Source: Streptomyces venezuelae (GTDB lineage Bacteria > Actinomycetota > Actinomycetes > Streptomycetales > Streptomycetaceae). Taken from it: DNA of 64,000 nucleotides. A program made the translations under genes and the position numbers. The notes below the pieces were generated by a model, which made no database searches, was not told the DNA's origin, and saw only the letters and a program-made list of their open reading frames with translations. The stretch spans positions 1,426,001 through 1,490,000 of the forward strand of contig NZ_CP029191.1 in the NCBI RefSeq assembly GCF_008642335.1, written 5' to 3'. Shown piece after piece: positions 7,680 to 16,476 of this stretch (position 1 is the stretch's first letter; each line of letters begins with the position of its first letter).

Positions 7680-10600
7680 TCAGGCGCAGCTGAACCGGGC
7701 CGCCGCCCAGTCCGCGTGGTCCCCGCTCTTCGAGCCGTTGGTGTCGGACACCTTCAGCTCGACGTGCCGGGCGCCCCGCACGTCGACGTCGACCGGCACG
7801 GTCGCAGAGGCGCCCGTCACCTTGGGCGAGGTCCACAGCACCTTGCCGTCGGCCTCGACGGAGAAGGCGACCTCTCCGTAGCCGTTGATCTCGTCGTCGA
7901 TGCCGACGTCCGCGGTGAACGTGGTGCAGCGGCCGCCCGCGTAGACCTCGATGACGGAATCGGCGTGCGTGCCGATCCCCTTCTCGTACGTCTTTCCGGC
8001 CAGCGTCAGCGTGTGACCGTCGTCGGCGCCGGACTCGCCGTTGCTGCGGTCGCGTTCGGCGGGCCCGTACCCGTTGGTGGACTTGAGCCACTTCATGTCG
8101 CTCGCCCAGGTGTCCTGGGAGGGCGCCTCGGGCATCACGCCGAGTGCGAACCGCTGGACGGCGGTGCGGTCCTGGCCGGCCGAGCGGTGGCGGACGGTCG
8201 CGGTGAGCGGCTGTTCGCTGATGTCCGCGTCCTTGGCGGGGGTGAGGGCCACCTCGACGCGGCGCGTGGTGCCGGCGGGGATCCGGTCGGCCTTCGCGGT
8301 GCCCGCGGTCCAGCCGGCCGGAACGTCGAGGGTGGCCTCGACGCCGGTGGCGTCCTTCGTGCCGGCCGTGATGTCGACGGCGACCTTGCCGGGCGTACCC
8401 GCGCCGAGCTCCTGACCGGCGGGGACACCGACGGTGGCCGGGGCGCCGGGCACGGCACCGCCGACGGCGCTGGTGTCGTCGAGCCGCAGCTCGAAGCCGC
8501 GATCGGTGCGCAGAGCAGCCGTCTTGACCTTCACGACACCGCCGCGGTCGTCACGGTCGTAGAACCACCCGACCCGCGCACGGTCGTAGGCGCCCTTGGA
8601 GGCGAACCGAGGCAGCCGCTGCCCACCCACCTCCACCCGACTGGGCGCGTCCCCGGTGTGCAGGGTGAAGGCATAGGCCCGGCTGCCGGGCTTCCCCTTG
8701 TACGTTCCCTTGCTCGCGCCGATCCGCACCCGCACGTCACCCGCTCCGGAGTGCGGCGCGCGGACCTCGGCGCGCTGGGTGGCGTACTTGCCGTCGCGGT
8801 GCTGCCGGGTCACGCCGTCGTCCTCGTACAGCTCGAAGGAGGAATTGCCCTGCGGGTAGACGTCCCAGGCGAGCGGGGAGTCCGCGGTGCGGTCCTGGTA
8901 GGAACGGATGCCGCCCGGCCACATGGGCACGGTGGCACCGCCTCGCACGAAGAGGGGCAGCGTGTCGAGGGGCGCGCTGTAGCCGTCGATCGTGGTCGGC
9001 CCCTGGTAGGTGCGCCCGGTCCAGTAGTCGGTCCAGGTGCCCTTGGGGAGGTAGATGCCGTCGCGGGTGGTGGTGTCCTTGTAGACGGGCGCGACGAGGA
9101 AGTCCTCGCCGGTCAGGAACTCGTACTTGGCGGCGTCGGTCGCGGCCTCGGGGTCATGGGGGTACTCCAAGGCGAGCGGCCGTACGGCACCGACTCCGGT
9201 CGAGGTCGCCTCATGGCCGTACGAGTACAGATACGGCAGCAGCGCTTCATGCAGCTTCAGGTACTTGCGGTTGATGGAGGTGTAGGGCTCCCCTTGCCGG
9301 AAGGGCTGCTTGTCGCTGGCGGCCCACCCGTCCATCGTCATGGTGACCGGCAGGAACATCTTCCACTGGAGGTCGCGCACGTACGTCTTGGGGCTGCCGC
9401 CGAAGATGCCGTCGACGTCACCGGTCGTGTAGGCGAGCCCGGACATGGTGGACCCGGCGTACGTCGGGATCTGCCAGCGGATGTACTCCCAGCTGCCGCT
9501 CTGGTCACCGGACCACTGCACGCCGCAGCGCTGCGCGCCGGACCAGCTCTCCGGGGCCCAGGTGAAGCCGCGGGCGTCGCTGTTGTCCTCGATCCCCCTG
9601 TAGGCGTCCTTGCAGCCGTCGAGCGCCTTCTTGTAGCCGTCGCCGACCCAGGCGACGTCGAGCTTGGCGACGCGCTGGCCGGCCTTGACCTGCTCGGCGA
9701 TCTTGTCGAGCCCGTCCTCGGTCCACAGCCCCATCTTCATCTTGCGCTCGGCGAGCCCTTGGGCGGTCTCGGCGAGATCCTCATACCCGCAGCCGTAACC
9801 GTCGTTGACGAGCATCCACCCGTTGGGCATGTCGTTCTGGACGTACCCGTCGGCGACCTTGAGCGCGTCGAGGGTGTGCCGTTCACCGCGGTTGGCGTTG
9901 TGGAGGTAGCAGTCGGCGTCGCCGATCTCCATGCCGTAGACGGGCGGCAGGAAGGGCTTGCCGGTGAGCTTGGTGTACTGCCCGATGACGTCCTTGGCGG
10001 CGTCGCTGCCGCGCCCGGCGAAGTAGTAGGCGTCGAACCGCTGTTCCTTCGCGGTGGCGGTCACGGGCTCGGCGAAGTCATACGTGTTGGGCGCGTACGT
10101 GTTCCGAAAGACGCCGTACCCCTCGGAGGACAGGTAGAAGGGCACGGAGTTGGGGTGCCCCCCGTCGTCCCAGTCGTAGTCGACACTGACCTCGACCTTC
10201 TTGCCGCGGTGCGAGGTGTTGCCGCGCCCGTTCTGCATGCCGCCGCCGTAGAACTGCTCACCGGCACCGCGCGCGAGGCTCTGAGTGGTGCCGTCCTTGG
10301 TCCACGTCAGCCCCTTGGACTCGGCCCAGATCCGACTGCCGTCGCTCCGGTACAGCGCGAACCGCAGCGGCGACTTGTAGGCCCGCAACGTCACCTCGGC
10401 GGTGCTCATCTCATAACGGTCGCCCTTGTCGGCCCACTTGGTCCGGGGGGCCTTGCCCTGCGGCAGGACGATGTCGTCACCCGTGGGGTCGGTGAACTTC
10501 CCGTCCGGGGCGAGCTCGAGCCGGAAGGTCTCGGCCGACACGAAGCTGACACGGGCCTCGGCGTCGCCCGCGCTCAGCCGGTAGACGGCCTCTTCGGCGT

Positions 10601-10742
10601 CAAACCCGGTGACGTCGCCGACGGTGGTGGCAGCAGGCTCACCGGCAGCCTGCGCGGAGCCACCACCGGGCCCCGCGAACACCGCGAGAAGCCCCAGAAG
10701 AGCGACTGCGACCGCCGGTCTGAAGCGAGTAGGAGATCTCAT
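7680..10742 (-). CDS. Secreted glycoside hydrolase family 31 with NPCBM domain
   Basis: A 1020-residue exported enzyme. The N-terminus has Arg residues, a hydrophobic stretch and AQA|AGE as a likely signal-peptidase site near residue 33. The GH31 beta-sandwich and barrel follow (about 60-650). The nucleophile is Asp362 in KLDVAWVG and the probable acid/base is Asp413 in WSGDQSGSW. The proximal C-terminal domain covers roughly 650-800. Then comes a NEW3/alpha-galactosidase-associated region, and the final 145 residues are an NPCBM carbohydrate-binding domain (KTYEKGIGTHADSVIEV, ending in FSCA). GH31 members include alpha-glucosidases, alpha-xylosidases and alpha-galactosidases, and substrate cannot be fixed by eye. 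It is monocistronic, with a terminator on its 3' side. Confidence 0.9.
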   Translation of the reverse strand: MRSPTRFRPAVAVALLGLLAVFAGPGGGSAQAAGEPAATTVGDVTGFDAEEAVYRLSAGDAEARVSFVSAETFRLELAPDGKFTDPTGDDIVLPQGKAPRTKWADKGDRYEMSTAEVTLRAYKSPLRFALYRSDGSRIWAESKGLTWTKDGTTQSLARGAGEQFYGGGMQNGRGNTSHRGKKVEVSVDYDWDDGGHPNSVPFYLSSEGYGVFRNTYAPNTYDFAEPVTATAKEQRFDAYYFAGRGSDAAKDVIGQYTKLTGKPFLPPVYGMEIGDADCYLHNANRGERHTLDALKVADGYVQNDMPNGWMLVNDGYGCGYEDLAETAQGLAERKMKMGLWTEDGLDKIAEQVKAGQRVAKLDVAWVGDGYKKALDGCKDAYRGIEDNSDARGFTWAPESWSGAQRCGVQWSGDQSGSWEYIRWQIPTYAGSTMSGLAYTTGDVDGIFGGSPKTYVRDLQWKMFLPVTMTMDGWAASDKQPFRQGEPYTSINRKYLKLHEALLPYLYSYGHEATSTGVGAVRPLALEYPHDPEAATDAAKYEFLTGEDFLVAPVYKDTTTRDGIYLPKGTWTDYWTGRTYQGPTTIDGYSAPLDTLPLFVRGGATVPMWPGGIRSYQDRTADSPLAWDVYPQGNSSFELYEDDGVTRQHRDGKYATQRAEVRAPHSGAGDVRVRIGASKGTYKGKPGSRAYAFTLHTGDAPSRVEVGGQRLPRFASKGAYDRARVGWFYDRDDRGGVVKVKTAALRTDRGFELRLDDTSAVGGAVPGAPATVGVPAGQELGAGTPGKVAVDITAGTKDATGVEATLDVPAGWTAGTAKADRIPAGTTRRVEVALTPAKDADISEQPLTATVRHRSAGQDRTAVQRFALGVMPEAPSQDTWASDMKWLKSTNGYGPAERDRSNGESGADDGHTLTLAGKTYEKGIGTHADSVIEVYAGGRCTTFTADVGIDDEINGYGEVAFSVEADGKVLWTSPKVTGASATVPVDVDVRGARHVELKVSDTNGSKSGDHADWAAARFSCA

Positions 10743-10816
10743 GGCGGAGGTCTAGCGCGCCAACGGGCCCCGGGGCCATGGACTTTGCACCCCGGCTCGT
10801 GGATTTCCGGGGACGC

Positions 10817-10860
10817 ATCCAGCCCGTCCGGCGCTTGAGGACGAGCCCGCAGGGCGATGG
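10817..10860 (+). repeat. Dispersed intergenic repeat, copy 1
   Basis: Contains GCCCGTCCGGCGCTTGAGG followed by ACGAGCCCGCAGGGCGAT. The same core recurs at 10901-10940, 52214-52260 and, inverted, at 57882-57929. It is always intergenic. Function unknown. Confidence 0.75.
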
Positions 10861-10875
10861 CCTGCACCCGCACGC

Positions 10876-10913
10876 AAAAACCGGACGGGCGGAAGAGAAT
10901 CCAGCCCGTCCGG
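10876..10913 (-). terminator. Rho-independent-type terminator of mshC
   Basis: Read on the minus strand, CCGGACGGGC pairs with GCCCGTCCGG (10-bp stem, 13-nt loop) and is followed by TTTTT (complement of 10876-10880). It lies 50 bp past the mshC stop and uses part of the dispersed repeat as a stem arm. Confidence 0.75.
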
Positions 10914-10940
10914 CGCTTGAGGACGAGCCCGGAGGGCGAT
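10901..10940 (+). repeat. Dispersed intergenic repeat, copy 2
   Basis: Near-identical to copy 1, 84 bp further on. Its first 10 bases (GCCCGTCCGG) form one arm of the mshC terminator stem. Confidence 0.75.
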
Positions 10941-10963
10941 ACGGCCTCAGCAGAGGGAAACCG

Positions 10964-12193
10964 CTACAAGGCCACGCCAAGCAACGCGTCGACGGCGCGC
11001 GACACAACCCCCGGCGCCCCCTCGTCCGCCCCGCCGTCCGCACCCTGCCGAGCGGCCCACCGGTCGACCGCGGCCAGCGCGGCAGGCGCGTCCAGGTCGT
11101 TCGCGAGCGCCTCGCGGATCTCCTCGACGAGCGCCTCGGCGGACGGCCCGTCGGGACGGGACACAGCCGCACGCCAGCGCCCCAGCCGCTCCACCGCCTC
11201 CGCGAGCACCGCGTCCGTCCACTCCCAGTCCGCGCGGTAGTGGTGCGCGAGGAGTGCGAGCCGGATCGCTGCGGGGTCGACCCCGTCGCGCCGCAGCTGC
11301 GAGACGAAGACGAGGTTGCCCTTGGACTTGGACATCTTCGCGCCGTCCAGGCCGACCATGCCCGCGTGGACGTACGCCTTCGCGAAGGGGTACTCGCCGG
11401 TCAGCGCCTGCGCGTGCGACGCGCCCATCTCGTGGTGCGGGAACGCGAGGTCGGATCCGCCGCCCTGCACGTCGAAGCCCATGCCGAGGTGGTCGAGGGC
11501 GATGGCGACGCACTCGATGTGCCACCCGGGGCGCCCGCGGCCGAGGCTGCCGCCGTCCCAGCTCGGCTCGCCGTCGCGGGCCGCCATCCACAGCATCGGG
11601 TCGAGGGGGTTCTTCTTGCCGACGCGCTCCGGGTCGCCGCCGCGCTCGGCGGAGAGGAGCTTCATCGCGGCGGTGTCGAGCCCGGAGACCTCCCCGAAGT
11701 GGGCGTCGGACTCGACGGAGAAGTAGATGTCGCCCTCGAGTTCATAGGCGGCGCCCATGTCGCGGAGGCGTTCGACGAGCGGCACGATGCCGGGTATGGC
11801 CTCGACGGCGCCGATGTAGTGCTTCGGCGGCAGGAGGCGCAGCGCGGTCATGTCCTCGCGGAACAGCGCGGTCTCGCCCTCGGCGAGCTCGACCCAGTCC
11901 TTGCCGTCGCGATTGGCGCGTTCCAGGAGCGGGTCGTCCACGTCGGTCACGTTCTGGACGTAGTGAACCTGCCGCTTGGTGTCGAGCCACACGCGTTGCA
12001 CGAGGTCGAACGCGTTGTAGGTCGCCGCGTGACCCATGTGGGTGGCGTCGTACGGGGTGATTCCGCAGACGTAGATACGGGCGACGGGACCGGGGTCGAG
12101 GGTGACGAGTCCACCGGTCGCGGTGTCGTGGATCCGGAGGTCGCGGCCCTTGCCGGGAAGGGCGGGGACCTCAGAAGCGGGCCAGGCATGCAT
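10964..12193 (-). CDS. mshC: Cysteine:1D-myo-inosityl-GlcNH2 ligase (mycothiol synthesis)
   Basis: A 409-residue class I aminoacyl-tRNA-synthetase-like ligase. It activates cysteine with ATP and joins it to glucosaminyl-inositol, the third step of mycothiol biosynthesis. Visible landmarks: [16 protein letters not shown] (zinc-ligand Cys plus the HIGH-like motif), [28 protein letters not shown] and KMSKSKGN (the KMSKS loop). It matches MshC rather than CysRS in length and in lacking the tRNA-binding C-terminal domain. Start ATG 12193 is preceded by AGGG. Upstream lies an 18-bp tandem repeat (12224-12264) and a small palindrome ACGGA-GCG-TCCGT (12211-12223) in the promoter region. It is the first of a cluster conserved across mycothiol producers. 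Confidence 0.95.
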   Translation of the reverse strand: MHAWPASEVPALPGKGRDLRIHDTATGGLVTLDPGPVARIYVCGITPYDATHMGHAATYNAFDLVQRVWLDTKRQVHYVQNVTDVDDPLLERANRDGKDWVELAEGETALFREDMTALRLLPPKHYIGAVEAIPGIVPLVERLRDMGAAYELEGDIYFSVESDAHFGEVSGLDTAAMKLLSAERGGDPERVGKKNPLDPMLWMAARDGEPSWDGGSLGRGRPGWHIECVAIALDHLGMGFDVQGGGSDLAFPHHEMGASHAQALTGEYPFAKAYVHAGMVGLDGAKMSKSKGNLVFVSQLRRDGVDPAAIRLALLAHHYRADWEWTDAVLAEAVERLGRWRAAVSRPDGPSAEALVEEIREALANDLDAPAALAAVDRWAARQGADGGADEGAPGVVSRAVDALLGVAL

Positions 12194-12223
12194 GCCCTGA
12201 GCCTAACCGGACGGAGCGTCCGT

Positions 12224-12264
12224 ATACGAGTGGGGGATCACGGCGGATACGAGTGGGGGATCAC
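12224..12264. repeat. 18-bp direct repeat upstream of mshC
   Basis: ATACGAGTGGGGGATCAC occurs at 12224-12241 and again, unchanged, at 12247-12264 (23-bp period). The second copy overlaps the stop codon of the preceding gene. Placement just upstream of mshC suggests a duplicated promoter or regulator site. Confidence 0.55.
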
Positions 12265-13085
12265 ACGGGCGGCCAGGGAATAGCGGGCCACTCGCCGCTC
12301 GGCTCGGGGTGGCGCCCCGACTTCAGGAGTGCCGCCACCCGTGCGCGCAGCGCCTCGGTCTCCCTGGGGGTGATCAGCCCGGCCAGCCGTCCCGCGAGGC
12401 CCGCGCCCTCCGCGAGGCCGTCCTGGAGGCCCTGGAGGGCCTTCAGGGCCTCGTCGGTCAGGGGCTCCCCCGCCCAGCCCCACAGCAGCGTGCGCAGCTT
12501 GTTCTCGGCGTGGAAGGTGACTCCGTGGTCGATGCCGTAGAGGTGCCCGTCGGAGGGCAGCAGGTGGCCGCCCTTGCGGTCGCTGTTGTTGATCACCGCG
12601 TCGAGGACGGCGAGCCGCCGCAGCCGTACGTCGTCGGCGTGCACGAGGAGCGCCGTACGCTCCTCGTCGACCTGCGCGAGGCCGACCGCCTTCCAGCCCT
12701 CGCCGGGTTCGTCCCCGTCGACGAGGGCGAGGAGCTCCGCGTCGCCGGACGCCTCGATCCACAGCTGGCACATGCCCTCGCCGTGCGGTCCGTCGCGCAG
12801 CACGGTCGGCGGCACGAGGTCCCAGCCGGTGGCGAGCGACACCTCGTACGCGGCGACCTCGCGCTGGGCGAGCGTGCCGTCGGGGAAGTCCCACAGCGGG
12901 CGCTCGCCGGCGACCGGCTTGTAGACGCAGGCGGCCTCCTGGCCTTCGTACGCGACCGTGCAGTAGAGCACCGCGTTGGAGGCCTCGCGGATGCGGCCGC
13001 GCACGGTCAGCTCCCCGTGGGTGAGGAGCGCGAGGGGGTCGGCGACGGTCACGCTCCCCGCCGGTATCCGTTCTGGCGCGGGCAT
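12261..13085 (-). CDS. SCO1664-family protein (PI3/4-kinase-like)
   Basis: A 274-residue actinobacterial conserved protein of the SCO1664 family. The central part looks like a small PI3/4-kinase-type ATP-binding domain. LDAVINNSDRKGGHLL resembles the D-x5-DR-x2-N/G catalytic loop, and YGIDHGVTFH resembles the metal-binding DFG-like loop. CVYKPVAGERPLWDFP is the family hallmark with the probable ATP-anchoring Lys. The start is ATG 13085, which has GGAAGGAC upstream and lies inside the end of the DUF3090 gene, giving a 37-nt overlap and coupling. Substrate unknown. Its constant position next to mshC suggests a link to inositol or thiol metabolism, which is inference only. Confidence 0.85.
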   Translation of the reverse strand: MPAPERIPAGSVTVADPLALLTHGELTVRGRIREASNAVLYCTVAYEGQEAACVYKPVAGERPLWDFPDGTLAQREVAAYEVSLATGWDLVPPTVLRDGPHGEGMCQLWIEASGDAELLALVDGDEPGEGWKAVGLAQVDEERTALLVHADDVRLRRLAVLDAVINNSDRKGGHLLPSDGHLYGIDHGVTFHAENKLRTLLWGWAGEPLTDEALKALQGLQDGLAEGAGLAGRLAGLITPRETEALRARVAALLKSGRHPEPSGEWPAIPWPPV

Positions 13086-13639
13086 ACGTGTCCTTCCGGG
13101 TCGAGCGGGAGGCTGCACAGCGGGCACGGCGGGCGGCCCGCGTTGACGACGTCGAGTGCGCGCTTGGCGAAGGCGCGGGCCTGCGCGCCGGTGAGCCGGA
13201 CGCGCAGCATCGGCGGACCGTTCTCCTCGTCCTGCAGGAGCCTTTCTTCGGCTTCGGCGAGATCGTCCTCGGAGTCGGCGTCCAGCTCGACGAGGGCCTG
13301 TGCCTCGACGACCATCCGCTCCTCCTCGCCGTCCCAGGCGAGCGCCATCGTGCCGACGCGGAACTCCTCCTCCACGGGGGAGTCGAGCGGCGCGCTGTCG
13401 GAGACCTCGGACGGTGCGACGGCCGGCACCGGGGCGTTGCCCCCGCTGCGGCGCACGACCTCGTCGAGGAGCTCCTCCATGCGCTCGGCGAGCGCGGCCA
13501 CCTGGGTCTTCTCCAGGGCGACGCTGGTCACCCTGACACCTGCGGAGGCCTGGAGGAAGAAGGTACGCCGTCCGGGCAGCCCTACCGTTCCCGCGACGAA
13601 GCGCTCCGGGGGGTCGTAGAGGAACACCTGACGGGACAC
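13049..13639 (-). CDS. DUF3090 family protein
   Basis: 196 residues, conserved actinobacterial family of unknown function (repicX/SCO1665 type). It opens with RQVFLYDPPERFVAGTVG and ends in a small Cys cluster, CPLCSLPLDPEGHVCPRQNG, which could hold a zinc ion. GTG start with GGAGACAGGA just upstream. It lies between the histidine phosphatase gene and the SCO1664-like gene on the same strand and overlaps the latter, so the three plus mshC look like one transcription unit. Confidence 0.88.
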   Translation of the reverse strand: MSRQVFLYDPPERFVAGTVGLPGRRTFFLQASAGVRVTSVALEKTQVAALAERMEELLDEVVRRSGGNAPVPAVAPSEVSDSAPLDSPVEEEFRVGTMALAWDGEEERMVVEAQALVELDADSEDDLAEAEERLLQDEENGPPMLRVRLTGAQARAFAKRALDVVNAGRPPCPLCSLPLDPEGHVCPRQNGYRRGA

Positions 13640-13712
13640 GTCCTGTCTCCATTGATCGGCGGCAAAGTACGGAGGGCTGTTTCAGCCCGGTTCACCCTAC
13701 TGCGGGGGACGA

Positions 13713-14399
13713 TCACGGTGCGCCCGCACCGCCTCCCACGGTCGCGTCGTCGCCCGGCGGCTCCTCACGAGGCGCGAGGGAGGCGAAGTCGCCGGTGTCG
13801 CCGAGGCGTACGAGGAAGGGCCGCAGCCGGGTGTAGCGGATGGCGGTGACGGAGCAGGGCTCCACGGAGATGCGCTGGAACAGGTCGAGGTGGAGGCCGA
13901 GGGCTTCGGCGACGAGGGACTTGATGATGTCGCCGTGGGAGCACATCACGTAGACGGCGTCCTCGCCGTGTTCGCGCTCCACGCGCGCGTTCCACTCGCG
14001 GACCGCCTCGGCGGCGCGGGTCTGCATGGCGCGCATGGACTCGCCGCCGGGGAACGCGGCGGCGGACGGGTGCCGCTGGACGACCTCCATCAGCGGCTCG
14101 TCGGTGAGCTCGGCGAGCTTGCGGCCCGACCAGTCGCCGTAGTCGCATTCGCCGATGCGGTCCTCGGTGTGCTCCTGCAGTCCGGGCCGGGCGGCGAGCA
14201 GCGGCGCGACGGTCTCGCGGCAGCGCTGCAGAGGGCTGGTGACCACTTCGGATATGGGCAGCGCGGCGAGCCGGCCGGGGAGTGCGGCGGCCTGGGCGGA
14301 GCCGCGCTCGTCGAGGGCCACGCCGGGGGTCCACCCGGCGAGCAGGCCGGCGGTGTTGGCCGTGGAGCGTCCGTGCCGGACGAGGATCAGCGTGGGCAT
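13713..14399 (-). CDS. Histidine phosphatase (phosphoglycerate-mutase-like)
   Basis: A 228-residue branch-1 histidine phosphatase. The phosphohistidine motif is LVRHGRSTANTAG at residues 6-18, and the second catalytic His is in VMCSHGDIIKSLVAEAL. Arg in TSPLQRCRET and Glu in GECDYGDWSG complete the pocket. It belongs to the family constantly found beside DUF3090 and mshC. Substrate unknown. Because mycothiol synthesis needs dephosphorylation of an inositol-containing precursor (the missing MshA2 step), a phosphatase in this cluster is worth noting, but that assignment is speculation. Start ATG 14399, 61 bp from divergent corA. Confidence 0.85.
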   Translation of the reverse strand: MPTLILVRHGRSTANTAGLLAGWTPGVALDERGSAQAAALPGRLAALPISEVVTSPLQRCRETVAPLLAARPGLQEHTEDRIGECDYGDWSGRKLAELTDEPLMEVVQRHPSAAAFPGGESMRAMQTRAAEAVREWNARVEREHGEDAVYVMCSHGDIIKSLVAEALGLHLDLFQRISVEPCSVTAIRYTRLRPFLVRLGDTGDFASLAPREEPPGDDATVGGGAGAP

Positions 14400-14460
14400 G
14401 CGGTTCAGCCTATGCGCCCCAGGTGGTGCAACCGCGGGAAGGCCGGGAAGAATCCCCTGT

Positions 14461-15462
14461 GTGATCGTCGACTGTGCCATCTACCGGGACGGGCGTCGGA
14501 CCGAGGGCCCCGATGACCTCTCCGACGCCCTCGACCAGGCGCGGGCGGAGGGCGACGCGTTCGTGTGGATCGGGTTGCACGAGCCGACCGAGAAGGAGTT
14601 CGACCGGGTCACCCAGGAGTTCGGGCTGCATCCGCTGGCCGTGGAGGACGCCCTCAAGGCCCACCAGCGGCCGAAGCTGGAGGTCTACGACGACTCGCTG
14701 TTCATGGTCCTCAAGCCGGTCGTGTACGAGCAGGACAGCGACACCGTCACGTCGGGCGAGGTCATGATCTTCATGGGTGACTCGTTCGTGGTCACCGTCC
14801 GCCACGGCGAGGGCGCACCGCTCGGTGTCGTACGCCACCGTCTGGAGGCCGAACCCGATGTCCTGAAGCACGGTCCTACGTCGGTTCTGTACTCGATCGC
14901 CGACGCGTCCGTGGACCACTATCTGGAGGTCGCCGACGAGCTGCAGGCCGACCTGGAGGTCCTGGAGGCGGAGGTCTTCTCGCCGGAGGGCGGGAGCTCG
15001 TCGCGGAACACGGCGTCGCGGATCTACCGGTTCAAGCGGCAGATTTTGGAATTCCGGCGGGCGACGGGGCCCCTTGCGCTGCCGGTGGCACGGCTCTCCG
15101 GAGTGAACCCGTTGAGCCCTTCGGTGCCCTTCGTGGACGAGACGGCGCAGCCGTTCTTCCGGGACGTCAACGACCACCTCACGCGCGTCAACGAGTCCGT
15201 GGAGGGCCTGGACCGGCTGGTGTCGGACATCCTGTCCGCGCATCTGGCGCAGATGAGCGTGCGGCAGAACGACGACATGCGGAAGATCTCGGCGTGGGCG
15301 GCGATGGCGGCGGTGCCCACGATGATCGCGGGCATCTACGGCATGAACTTCGACCACATGCCCGAGCTGCACTGGTCGTGGACGTATCCGGCGGTGATCC
15401 TCCTGATGGTGGTCCTCGAGGTCGTCCTCTACCGCATGTTCAAGCGCCGCGGCTGGCTGTAG
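14461..15462 (+). CDS. corA: CorA-family magnesium/cobalt transporter
   Basis: 333 residues. A large cytosolic N-terminal domain (1-265) is followed by two C-terminal transmembrane helices carrying the signature YGMNF at the end of TM1 (AAMAAVPTMIAGIYGMNF). A second helix (YPAVILLMVVLEVVLY) and a basic tail follow. CorA forms a pentameric channel for Mg2+ (or Co2+/Ni2+) uptake. GTG start divergent from the histidine phosphatase. It ends one base before the convergent ferritin-like gene. Confidence 0.9.
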   Translation: MIVDCAIYRDGRRTEGPDDLSDALDQARAEGDAFVWIGLHEPTEKEFDRVTQEFGLHPLAVEDALKAHQRPKLEVYDDSLFMVLKPVVYEQDSDTVTSGEVMIFMGDSFVVTVRHGEGAPLGVVRHRLEAEPDVLKHGPTSVLYSIADASVDHYLEVADELQADLEVLEAEVFSPEGGSSSRNTASRIYRFKRQILEFRRATGPLALPVARLSGVNPLSPSVPFVDETAQPFFRDVNDHLTRVNESVEGLDRLVSDILSAHLAQMSVRQNDDMRKISAWAAMAAVPTMIAGIYGMNFDHMPELHWSWTYPAVILLMVVLEVVLYRMFKRRGWL

Positions 15463-15463
15463 C

Positions 15464-16252
15464 TCACGCGAACTCGGTGGCCGCCTCGGCGGGTCCGCCG
15501 AGGGCGTCGCGCCGGCGGGGCATCTCCAGGGAGACCATGCGCCGCCAGCCGACGGCTCTCTCGTAGCCGTACAGGGCGTGGATGCCGGTGGTGAGCAGCT
15601 GCCGTTTGGCGTGCGGCCAGTGGAGGATGCGTCCCATGCGCTCCATCACCGCGAGGCTCACGTCGCGGTGGATGCGGATCTCGGCGTGGGCGCATGCGCG
15701 CAGGGTGTGCTGGATGGCGCGGCCGTGCCCCGCGCGCGCGAACCGGAGCAGTTCCTCGTGGCAGTACGCGAGGTGGTTGTCCTCGTCGTGGGAGATCATG
15801 CGCACGGCGCGGCCGATGTCGGGGTGGCCGTCGAAGTACTTGAGCAGCAGCCGCATCTGTTCGGAGGCGCGCTGTTCGGTGACCCTGCTGTGCGCGAGGT
15901 AAGTGACAATGTCCCGCACGGAGAGCTGCTCGTCCGCCTTCAGCTTGTCGTGCGCGAGGCCGATGCCGTGCTTCTCCAGGAGCATCGTGTAGTCGGTGTC
16001 GTGCGGCACCTCGACGGGTTGGAGGCCGCGCTTCTTGAGCAGCGCGTGGAAGATCCTGCCGTGCTTGTCCTCGTCGGCGCCGTGCCGGGCGATCTTGGGT
16101 GCGAGGGCGCGCTCGGTCTCGGGGACGAGCGCGGCGATGCGGCCGTTCTCCCAGCCGCCCTGTGCCTCGCCGCTGGCCGCGATGGAGCAGAAGAGCCGGA
16201 ACGACTCGTCGTTGTCGAGGATCTCTTCGAAGACACTCCTGGCCGACAACAT
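15464..16252 (-). CDS. Ferritin-like domain protein
   Basis: 262 residues, all helical. The metal-binding pattern of a ferritin-like di-iron bundle is present as HGADEDKHGRIFH, RVTEQRASEQM and SHDEDNHLAYCHEE (E/D-x2-H pairs). I chose ATG 16252 because GGAGGTG sits 6 nt before it. An in-frame ATG 15 nt further upstream has no comparable site. Members of this family are often linked to oxidative stress or to small-molecule oxygenation. The actual reaction is unknown. It converges with corA with a 1-nt gap. Confidence 0.75.
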   Translation of the reverse strand: MLSARSVFEEILDNDESFRLFCSIAASGEAQGGWENGRIAALVPETERALAPKIARHGADEDKHGRIFHALLKKRGLQPVEVPHDTDYTMLLEKHGIGLAHDKLKADEQLSVRDIVTYLAHSRVTEQRASEQMRLLLKYFDGHPDIGRAVRMISHDEDNHLAYCHEELLRFARAGHGRAIQHTLRACAHAEIRIHRDVSLAVMERMGRILHWPHAKRQLLTTGIHALYGYERAVGWRRMVSLEMPRRRDALGGPAEAATEFA

Positions 16253-16414
16253 CACGGGCACCTCCATGGCCTGCGCGCGAACCTCGCAAAGAACGAGTCA
16301 AGTGCGAGGTTCCGCCAGGGGCAACAGCTGTACCGGCCGACTGCGCCGAACGAAGGACACCAGCACCGCCACGAGGCCGTAACCGAGGGCTTCTTGGAGC
16401 GTTGTTCCCCGTGA

Positions 16415-16456
16415 CGGCCGTGGCGGGGAAGACCCCCCGAGCCCCCACCACGGCCG
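16415..16456 (-). terminator. Hairpin downstream of the F420 oxidoreductase gene
   Basis: CGGCCGTGG (16415-16423) pairs with CCACGGCCG (16448-16456), and a nested GGGG/CCCC pairing lies inside the loop. It sits 20 bp past the stop of the gene at 16477. Confidence 0.5.
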
Positions 16457-16476
16457 CGGACTTCCTCCCCCCTTGA

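Noticed and set aside
7665..10838. Very long open frame (over 1000 codons) on the plus strand opposite the GH31 gene
   Set aside because: It is an antisense shadow created by the G/C-biased third positions of the GH31 gene. The product is low-complexity Arg/Gly/Val with no family similarity and no ribosome site.
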